Below are positions 1 through 5,922 of a DNA stretch of 26,923 nt, in pieces (position 1 is the first letter of the stretch; each line of letters begins with the position of its first letter). A program made the position numbers and the translations under genes. Origin of the DNA: an uncultured Bacteroidales bacterium (GTDB lineage: Bacteria; Bacteroidota; Bacteroidia; Bacteroidales; WCHB1-69); NCBI GenBank assembly GCA_937901455.1, contig CALDIA010000186.1, forward strand, positions 1 to 26,923, in the 5' to 3' direction. A model generated the notes under the pieces. That model had not been told where the DNA came from. It saw nothing but the letters and a program-made list of their open reading frames with translations, and searched no databases.

Positions 1-31
1 ACTGGAGTTCAGACGTGTGCTCTTCCGATCT
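1..31. other. Illumina sequencing adapter left on the contig end
   Basis: Bases 1-31 match the 3' 31 bases of the Illumina TruSeq read-2 adapter (reverse complement of the AGATCGGAAGAGC-type adapter), ending in the characteristic GCTCTTCCGATCT. This is not genomic DNA. It creates a false GTG start and about six false residues in front of the first gene, because that reading frame happens to stay open through the adapter. Genomic sequence begins at base 32. Confidence 0.97.
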
Positions 32-32
32 G

Positions 33-1217
33 GTGTTTTCACTTTTGCTGAATTTGGGTCTTTTGGCCTATTTTAAATATGCCAATTTTCTTATGGATAA
101 CCTGAACCTGCTGTTGTCGGCGGCAGGAGGCAAGCCTGTTGCCTGGACAAAGGTGGCTTTGCCGATAGGTATCTCGTTCTTCACCTTCCAGTCGCTGACC
201 TACACTATAGATGTGTACCGTCGGCAACATGCACCCTTGCAACACCTCCACGATTACCTCCTGTATATTTTGATGTTCCCGCAGTTGATTGCCGGTCCGA
301 TTGTGCGTTTTAACACCATAGCCGATGATTTGGTTGACCGCCGTCATAATGATACTGTAGAGCATAAGTTGTATGGGGTGTATCGTTTTGCCATCGGATT
401 GGCTAAGAAGGTATTGATTGCCAATGTGCTGGGTGCACAGGTGGATGCCGTGTACGCGTTGCCGCATGAAGCAGTGACGGGTACACTGGCCCGCGTGGCG
501 GCTCTGTCGTATTCGTTCCAAATCTATTTCGACTTCAGCGGTTACTCCGACATGGCCATCGGCTTGGGCTATCTGTTGGGTTTTAAGTTTCCAGAGAACT
601 TCAATGACCCATACACTTCGTTGAATGTCAGTGAATTCTGGAGACGATGGCATATAACGCTCGGGACTTGGTTCCGCGATTATCTCTACATTCCAATGGG
701 TGGCAATCGCGTGTCGCCTGTCCGTACATACCTGAACCTGGCGATCGTGTTTGTGGTTTGCGGCATCTGGCATGGTGCCGGCTGGAGTTTTCTGGTGTGG
801 GGCATATGGCACGGACTCTTCATTGTGTGCGACAAACTATTTCTGAATAAGGCCTTGTCAAAACTACCCAATCTGCTGCGCGTACTCCTGACCTTCCTGG
901 TGGTTACGGTCGGGTGGATTTTCTTCCGCACGGAGACGATAACTGAAGCCCTGTTTTATATCGGAAGACTCTTTGATTTTCATTTCACCTATACCCATTT
1001 GGGTGCTGAGTTTATCACTATGCTGGTGCTGGCATGCCTGTTCTCGTTCTGCACCCTTACCCCGATAGGCAAGCGCGTGGAGGCAACCTGCTATGCGGAG
1101 ACACGTCCCGAGTGGCAGCACTATCTTTCCTTTGTCTGCGCAATGCTGCTGCTGCTCATGTCGGCATCTTATATATCCGCATCTGCTTTCAACCCTTTTA
1201 TCTACTTTAAATTCTAA
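33..1217 (+). CDS. MBOAT family O-acyltransferase (AlgI/DltB-like), 5'-truncated
   Basis: Membrane-bound O-acyltransferase that moves an acyl, usually acetyl, group across the inner membrane towards a surface polysaccharide. The 394 native residues are strongly hydrophobic. They include the family core FDFSGYSDMAIGLGYLLGF, the stretch EFWRRWHITLGTWFRDYLY, and the catalytic-histidine region CGIWHGAGWSF (His codon at 771-773), followed by a second WGIWHG (His codon 810-812). Full-length relatives are about 470-480 residues, so roughly 80 N-terminal residues are missing because the contig begins here; no true start is visible. The next gene starts 3 bases after the stop and encodes an AlgJ-like partner, the usual arrangement for polysaccharide O-acetylation. 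The substrate cannot be read from the sequence. Confidence 0.93.
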   Translation: MFSLLLNLGLLAYFKYANFLMDNLNLLLSAAGGKPVAWTKVALPIGISFFTFQSLTYTIDVYRRQHAPLQHLHDYLLYILMFPQLIAGPIVRFNTIADDLVDRRHNDTVEHKLYGVYRFAIGLAKKVLIANVLGAQVDAVYALPHEAVTGTLARVAALSYSFQIYFDFSGYSDMAIGLGYLLGFKFPENFNDPYTSLNVSEFWRRWHITLGTWFRDYLYIPMGGNRVSPVRTYLNLAIVFVVCGIWHGAGWSFLVWGIWHGLFIVCDKLFLNKALSKLPNLLRVLLTFLVVTVGWIFFRTETITEALFYIGRLFDFHFTYTHLGAEFITMLVLACLFSFCTLTPIGKRVEATCYAETRPEWQHYLSFVCAMLLLLMSASYISASAFNPFIYFKF

Positions 1218-1220
1218 GCT

Positions 1221-2357
1221 ATGAAGGTAAGGTTGACGGTCATATACATTCTGTTTCTGACGATACTGTTGATCCCTATGGGGCAGATGGTGACACGTTG
1301 GGCGCCAGAGCCGGAATTGACGGGTGCCTACCAGCAGCCAGAAAAACCAGTGCTGCAAGCCCAAAATTGGTTCGATGGCTCCTATCAAACGGCTTTTGAT
1401 GCCTATATGAATGACCATCTTGGGTTCCATAATACCATGGTGGTGGGGCGCAACTATTTGCGTTTTGCCCTATTCCGTGAGGTTAGCGTTCCCAATGTGC
1501 TTCTCGGAAAACACAACTACTTGTATGAGCAGGACTATATTGATGCACATTATGGGTTGGATTTTATCGGGGAGGATTCTGTCGCCAGGCAGGTGGCTAA
1601 AATTCGGAGGCTGCAAGATGCCCTGGCCGAGAATGGCAAGACACTTCTGGTGGTGCTGGCCCCCAGCAAAGCCGACTATTGTCCCGAAAACATTCCTTCC
1701 TATCAGGTTCACCCTGAAACCGACCAAACCAATTATAAGGTCTTCAGAAACTTGCTGAAAGAAAAACAGGTCAATGTGGTGGATTATAACGCTTATTTCC
1801 AAAGTCAAAAGGCTGTTGCCAAGTACCCGTTGTATCCTGTTTGTGGAATCCATTGGAGCGAATATAGCATGTTGGGCGTTGCCGACAGTCTGAAACGCCA
1901 TATTGAACAGATGCGTGGCGTGAAGCTGCCCGACATCGTAATTTATAGTGAAAAAATTTCCAAAGAGCCCCAAGGTACGGATTATGATTTGGGAAATCTG
2001 CTGAATTTGCCGGGCCAGCTACTGACGAGTCAGGAACTTTGCTATCCCCAATGGTATTGGAGCGATTATGAGAGCGAATACAAACCAGAAATGATTGTTG
2101 TGGCCGACAGCTATTATTGGGGGCCCTACAATGTGGGCTTCCAGCAATATTGCTTCCAAGGGAAGTTTTGGTATTATAATAGTACGGTTTTTCCAGATAG
2201 TTATGACAAAGACCTCAAGACATCTGAACTGGATATAAAGGAAGCGTTGGATAAGGCGGAAATAGTGGTGATAATGTCCACTACGCCGGGATTGAAGGTA
2301 TTTTCGTGGGGTTTTGTGGACAGGGCTCTGTCGGAGTGGTGCGATGATAAGAAATAG
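1221..2357 (+). CDS. AlgJ/DHHW-like SGNH-fold protein, likely polysaccharide O-acetylation partner
   Basis: 378-residue protein with one N-terminal membrane anchor (about residues 4-24) and a periplasmic domain. Family marks are DHLGF (Asp65-His66), the APSKADYCPENIP segment resembling the AlgX/AlgJ 'P-K-x-x-YPE' motif, HW at 211-212 (like the DHHW histidine), and a candidate nucleophile in VVADSYYW (Ser297). In AlgJ/AlgX-type proteins these regions form an SGNH hydrolase-like active site that passes acetyl groups supplied by an MBOAT protein to the glycan. The ATG lies 3 bases after the MBOAT stop, so the two are almost certainly co-transcribed. The motif spacing diverges from canonical DHHW proteins, so transferase activity is inferred mainly from context. 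The gene converges with the MATE gene; no clear terminator is seen in the 45 bases between them. Confidence 0.78.
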   Translation: MKVRLTVIYILFLTILLIPMGQMVTRWAPEPELTGAYQQPEKPVLQAQNWFDGSYQTAFDAYMNDHLGFHNTMVVGRNYLRFALFREVSVPNVLLGKHNYLYEQDYIDAHYGLDFIGEDSVARQVAKIRRLQDALAENGKTLLVVLAPSKADYCPENIPSYQVHPETDQTNYKVFRNLLKEKQVNVVDYNAYFQSQKAVAKYPLYPVCGIHWSEYSMLGVADSLKRHIEQMRGVKLPDIVIYSEKISKEPQGTDYDLGNLLNLPGQLLTSQELCYPQWYWSDYESEYKPEMIVVADSYYWGPYNVGFQQYCFQGKFWYYNSTVFPDSYDKDLKTSELDIKEALDKAEIVVIMSTTPGLKVFSWGFVDRALSEWCDDKK

Positions 2358-2402
2358 GACAACAGGTTTGTTATAAAATATCCAAATGGCCTTCAAGACA
2401 AT

Positions 2403-3734
2403 CTAAGCAAGCGCCTCGCCGCCCTGTGGATTAATGTGTTGTATAGGATTGATGATATACTTTTTTTCCCAAACAAACATGAGTAGTCCTCGTATTGCCA
2501 GGAAGATGATGAAGGCGAGCCAGAGTCCATGGTTTGCCAGTCTGGGCTGTAGGAGAGCATATAGGATGAAGAAGGCGGCTGTGGCCACAAACATCACATT
2601 GCGCATGCCTTGGGAGGCGGTGGCGCCGATGTAGATGCCGTCATAGAGGAAGGCTGCGAAGCCTGTGAATGGGACGAGTACAGCCCAAAGAATATATTGA
2701 ATGGCACAATCGACGACATGTTTGTCGTTGGTGAAAATGCCGAGCAGTTGCCGGCCAAACAGGCCATATACCACAGTGAACAGGGTCGAAAGAGCGACAC
2801 CCCAATAGAGGAGTCTGCGGATGCAGAGACGGAGTGATGGCTCATCGCCAGCGCCCACAAAACGGCCTACCAGAGATTCGCCCGCATAAGCGAAGCCATC
2901 CATAATGTACGAAAAGAGTGTGAAAAGCTGTAGCAGCAGGGTGTTGGCAGCGAGAATCTCGTCACCCATATCAGCAGAGATGTAGGGGATGAAGGTGAAA
3001 ACGGCGATGAGGCACAGGGAGCGCAAGAAGATGTCGAGGTTGACCTTGAAGAAGCGGACCATCTTGCTCCAATGGATGCTCTTGCGCCAGCGAATATGCT
3101 TCCACAGGTTGCCATATTGCAAAAACCAGATGATGATGGCGGCCACAAGTCCGCTGTACTGCGCAATGACGGTGCCCCAAGCGATGCCCTGAATGCCAGC
3201 ATGGAACACAAAGACGAAAACCAGGCTGCACAAGATGTTGACGATATTGAGAGCGATGGCTATCCACATGGGCGTCTTGGCATTCTGCATTCCGATGAAC
3301 CATCCCTTCAGTACGTACAACCCCAAATTGGCAGGGGCTGCCCAAATGCGAATGTAGAAGTAGGTGAGTGCCATATCGATGGTGTCGGCACTGGAGCGTA
3401 TCCATCGTTTGCAAAGCAGTCCGATAGGATGTTGCAGCAGCAATAGGACAAGCGCCACGCTCCCGGCAATGAACAGTCCTTGGGTGAGCACGTTGAGGTA
3501 CTCATCGCGGTCGTTGGCACCGTATGCTTGGGCAGTGAGTCCGCTGGTGCCCGCCCGCAGAAAACCGAAGTTCCAATAGATAAGGTTGAAGATCATCGTA
3601 CCCAAGGCGATGGCGGCAATGCCACGTGCGTTGGCAATATGGCCGATGATGGCCACATCCACCATGCCTAACAAAGGCACTGTTATGTTAGTGATGATGC
3701 TCGGTATGGCTAAACGAAGGATTTCCCTGTTCAT
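2403..3734 (-). CDS. MATE family multidrug/cation efflux transporter
   Basis: 443-residue integral membrane protein with about 12 hydrophobic segments. The start of the mature fold, REILRLAIPSIITNITVPLLG followed by VDVAIIGHIA, and the later TSGLTAQAYG segment are typical of DinF/NorM-type MATE transporters, which export cationic compounds using a sodium or proton gradient. The ATG at 3734 is preferred over a more upstream alternative: it gives the conserved MNREILRLA start, a purine-rich AGGGG lies just before it, and it sits 5 bases after the stop of the lipoprotein gene upstream, consistent with a two-gene operon. Substrate unknown. Confidence 0.92.
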   Translation of the reverse strand: MNREILRLAIPSIITNITVPLLGMVDVAIIGHIANARGIAAIALGTMIFNLIYWNFGFLRAGTSGLTAQAYGANDRDEYLNVLTQGLFIAGSVALVLLLLQHPIGLLCKRWIRSSADTIDMALTYFYIRIWAAPANLGLYVLKGWFIGMQNAKTPMWIAIALNIVNILCSLVFVFVFHAGIQGIAWGTVIAQYSGLVAAIIIWFLQYGNLWKHIRWRKSIHWSKMVRFFKVNLDIFLRSLCLIAVFTFIPYISADMGDEILAANTLLLQLFTLFSYIMDGFAYAGESLVGRFVGAGDEPSLRLCIRRLLYWGVALSTLFTVVYGLFGRQLLGIFTNDKHVVDCAIQYILWAVLVPFTGFAAFLYDGIYIGATASQGMRNVMFVATAAFFILYALLQPRLANHGLWLAFIIFLAIRGLLMFVWEKKYIINPIQHINPQGGEALA

Positions 3735-3739
3735 ACCCC

Positions 3740-4117
3740 TTAATATTCCCGGATGAAGGGATTGACATACCACTTGCCGTCGCGACGGTCCATGAACACC
3801 AGCACGTCCAACTCCCGAATGTCGTTGTTGCGTGTCAGATTGACGATCACAATGGCGTGCTCCCTGTCGGTCAGCATGCTGTCTCTGACAATCTCATGTG
3901 AACGGATGTTGCTTCCATAATACTCCAACATGGCGTTGATGGCCATCTCCTGCGATGATTGATCCTTTGATAAGCCGCAATACACGGAAGCATGCTCGTA
4001 GTCCTGTTTCTCCATGCAGGTGAGAAATCGGTCGGCAACCCGCTTGCTGCTATTGATACAGGAAGTGCATAATATGATGAGCGCGAATAGACAAGCGGCA
4101 AATGATAAATTTTTCAT
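3740..4117 (-). CDS. Small lipoprotein, DUF4878/NTF2-like
   Basis: 125 residues. The N-terminus has a hydrophobic signal (residues 4-16) and a lipobox-like CTSC with the lipidation cysteine at residue 20. The rest has the pattern of small Bacteroidetes DUF4878-like lipoproteins: an N-terminal helix (VADRFLTCMEKQDYEHA), a middle segment, and a C-terminal strand pair ending in DGKWYVNPF. The fold is probably NTF2-like, which is inferred from this pattern only. ATG 4117 is chosen because the only upstream in-frame alternative is a TTG two codons earlier. It is the first gene of a probable two-gene operon with the MATE transporter. Function unknown. Confidence 0.7.
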   Translation of the reverse strand: MKNLSFAACLFALIILCTSCINSSKRVADRFLTCMEKQDYEHASVYCGLSKDQSSQEMAINAMLEYYGSNIRSHEIVRDSMLTDREHAIVIVNLTRNNDIRELDVLVFMDRRDGKWYVNPFIREY

Positions 4118-4163
4118 AGTCAAAGATATATTAAGTAGAGGTTATGGTCTGTAATTGAAGCGG

Positions 4164-4171
4164 CAAAGATA
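4164..4171 (-). promoter_or_regulatory. Candidate -7 element (TATCTTTG) for the lipoprotein-MATE operon
   Basis: On the minus strand these bases read TATCTTTG, a perfect match to the Bacteroidetes -7 consensus TAnnTTTG, 46 bases upstream of the lipoprotein ATG. I see no good -33 TTTG at the expected distance. A second TATCTTTG at 4128-4121 is too close to the start codon to be the main promoter unless the message is leaderless. Confidence 0.45.
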
Positions 4172-4207
4172 ATATTTTTGGGGTAATCACGATAACACTT
4201 TTTTGTG

Positions 4208-4215
4208 TATTTTTG
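4208..4215 (+). promoter_or_regulatory. Candidate -7 element (TATTTTTG) for yqeY-lpxB
   Basis: TATTTTTG followed by CC fits the Bacteroidetes TAnnTTTG consensus and lies 26 bases before the yqeY ATG. A TTTG at 4177-4180 is 27 bases upstream, longer than the usual spacing of about 20, so the -33 element is uncertain. The divergent lipoprotein promoter shares this 124-base gap. Confidence 0.55.
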
Positions 4216-4241
4216 CCACTTCATAAAAAAACGGAAACAAT

Positions 4242-4697
4242 ATGTCATTAGAACAACGCATTAACGATGATATTAAAGTGGCCATGCTGGCGCGCGAGCC
4301 ACAAAAACTGAATGCCCTTCGTGCGGTGAAGTCAGCCATACTGTTGGCCAAAACCCAAAAGGGTGGGGGCGCCGACCTCGACGAAGAGGCTGAAATCAAG
4401 ATATTGAAACAGTTGGTGAAACAACGTCAGGACTCTGCAGCCATGTATCAGGCACAGAACCGCCCCGATTTGTATGAAGAGGAACGCTTCCAAATGGAGA
4501 TCATACAGTCCTACCTGCCGCAGATGCTCTCAGAGGAGGAGGTTGAGAAGGTGGTGCGCCAGATTATCGCCGACACCGGCAGCTCCTCCATGAAGGACAT
4601 GGGCAAGGTGATGGGCTTGGCAACCAAGACCTTTGCAGGCAAGGCCGACAATAAGGTGGTCTCCGACATGGTGAAACGCTTGCTTTCCCAGCAGTAG
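4242..4697 (+). CDS. yqeY: YqeY-like GatB/YqeY domain protein
   Basis: 151 residues, matching the usual length of about 150. The N-terminal half has the family helices (LEQRINDDIKVAMLAREPQK, then LNALRAVKSAILLA). The C-terminal half has a QSYLPQMLSEEEVEKVVRQI segment and a KDMGKVMGLATKTFAGKAD segment typical of YqeY. The fold resembles the tRNA-binding tail domain of GatB, the subunit of glutamyl/aspartyl-tRNA amidotransferase. The precise role is unknown; a tRNA-dependent amidation link is inferred from homology only. Its stop is one base before the lpxB ATG, so the two are very probably translationally coupled. Confidence 0.93.
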   Translation: MSLEQRINDDIKVAMLAREPQKLNALRAVKSAILLAKTQKGGGADLDEEAEIKILKQLVKQRQDSAAMYQAQNRPDLYEEERFQMEIIQSYLPQMLSEEEVEKVVRQIIADTGSSSMKDMGKVMGLATKTFAGKADNKVVSDMVKRLLSQQ

Positions 4698-4698
4698 G

Positions 4699-5844
4699 AT
4701 GCGGTACTATATCATTGCCGGAGAGGCATCCGGCGATCTGCATGCCTCCAACTTGATGCGCGCATTGATACAGCAGGATACGGATGCTGAATTCCGCTTC
4801 TGGGGTGGAGACTGCATGCAGGCCGTGGGCGGCACGCTCGTTAAGCATTATAAGGATATCTCCTTTATGGGCTTCTGGGAAGTGGCCGTGCATCTCCGCA
4901 CCATCATGCAATTGATGCGCTTCTGCGAAAAGGATGTCTTGCGATATGCTCCCGATGCCCTGATTCTGGTGGATTATCCCGGATTTAATCTGCGCATCGC
5001 CAAGTTCGCCAAAAAACACAACCTCAAAGTATTCTACTACATTTCCCCACAGATATGGGCCTGGAAAAGAGGGCGCATACGCACCATTAAGAGATGTGTG
5101 GATGAGATGATGGTGATACTGCCGTTTGAAGAGGAATTCTATGCCCGTAATGGTATGCAGGTGCACTATGTGGGTCATCCTTTGCTGGACGCGGTCACCC
5201 GCCACGACCGCAAGAGCACAGAGGCGGTTGGCTTTGCCGAACAATGCAGCCTCGATGGGCGGGAAGTGATTGCCCTGTTGCCCGGCAGTCGCCGTCAGGA
5301 GATTGTCGCCTTGCTGCCACAAATGTTGAAAATGGTGCCCCTCTTCCCACAGTACCAATTTGTGGTCTCCACCGTGAACTGGCAACCTGATTCGCTGTAC
5401 GACCAATACCTTAAGGATTTGCCCGTCAAACGGGTGCATGGCTCCGTCTATCCATTGTTGGCCAATGCCAAAGCCGCGATAGTAACTTCCGGGACAGCAA
5501 CACTCGAAACAGCTATACTGGGTGTGCCACAAGTGGTTTGCTACGCTGGCAGCGAAATTTCTTACCTTATTGCCAAACAACTGATTAAAGGTATCCAGTA
5601 CATCTCACTCCCAAACTTGATTATGAACAAACCGGTAGTCAGAGAATTGATCCAGCATGACTTCGACACGAGACACCTGCAGGAAGAGTTGCGGAAGATT
5701 ACGGAAGACAAATCAACCATTCAGGCGATGAAAGAGGATTATGATGCACTGTATCAGATGCTTGGGAATGGTTCCGCCTCGCTGAAAGCGGCCGATGTGG
5801 TGGTGAATCATTTGAAAAACCCAAGTATTTCCAACAAATTGTAG
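4699..5844 (+). CDS. lpxB: Lipid-A-disaccharide synthase
   Basis: 381 residues, the normal length for LpxB. This inner-membrane-associated GT-B glycosyltransferase condenses UDP-2,3-diacylglucosamine with lipid X to form the beta-1,6-linked lipid A disaccharide phosphate. The N-terminal GEASGD motif is at residues 8-13. Further signatures are ISPQIWAWKRGRI, VGHPLLDAV, the LLPGSRRQEI loop and, in the C-terminal nucleotide-binding half, SGTATLETAI followed by GVPQVVCYAG. It starts one base after the yqeY stop. No terminator is evident downstream. With the KdsD half at 10426-11397, it indicates a Kdo-lipid A type outer membrane. Confidence 0.97.
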   Translation: MRYYIIAGEASGDLHASNLMRALIQQDTDAEFRFWGGDCMQAVGGTLVKHYKDISFMGFWEVAVHLRTIMQLMRFCEKDVLRYAPDALILVDYPGFNLRIAKFAKKHNLKVFYYISPQIWAWKRGRIRTIKRCVDEMMVILPFEEEFYARNGMQVHYVGHPLLDAVTRHDRKSTEAVGFAEQCSLDGREVIALLPGSRRQEIVALLPQMLKMVPLFPQYQFVVSTVNWQPDSLYDQYLKDLPVKRVHGSVYPLLANAKAAIVTSGTATLETAILGVPQVVCYAGSEISYLIAKQLIKGIQYISLPNLIMNKPVVRELIQHDFDTRHLQEELRKITEDKSTIQAMKEDYDALYQMLGNGSASLKAADVVVNHLKNPSISNKL

Positions 5845-5880
5845 TTTTATAAAGTGAAAATATTTCTGTGAGTGTAATGT

Positions 5881-5911
5881 TTTGATGATTTATCCGTTTT
5901 AAGATTATTTG
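5881..5911 (+). promoter_or_regulatory. Weak candidate promoter for the secreted mosaic protein
   Basis: A TTTG at 5881-5884 is followed after 19 bases by ATTATTTG (5904-5911), which matches the second half but not the first two bases of TAnnTTTG. The spacing is right for a Bacteroidetes promoter. The start codon is 11 bases downstream. The 78-base AT-rich gap holds nothing else I can identify. Confidence 0.3.
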
Positions 5912-5922
5912 AAATCCTGTTT

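Noticed and set aside
15..32. GTG start codon for the MBOAT gene
   Set aside because: It lies wholly inside the Illumina adapter; the real gene is open at its 5' end.
39..812. 257-residue open frame on the minus strand
   Set aside because: It is antisense to the MBOAT gene, whose motifs are clear; the minus-strand translation has no recognisable domain.
2358..2402. Possible terminator between the convergent AlgJ-like and MATE genes
   Set aside because: Only a 4-bp AACA/TGTT pairing is visible; not enough to call.
4564..5580. 338-residue open frame on the minus strand across yqeY and lpxB
   Set aside because: Both plus-strand genes are unambiguous; the antisense frame is His/Gln-rich in the manner of a codon-bias shadow and has no domain.
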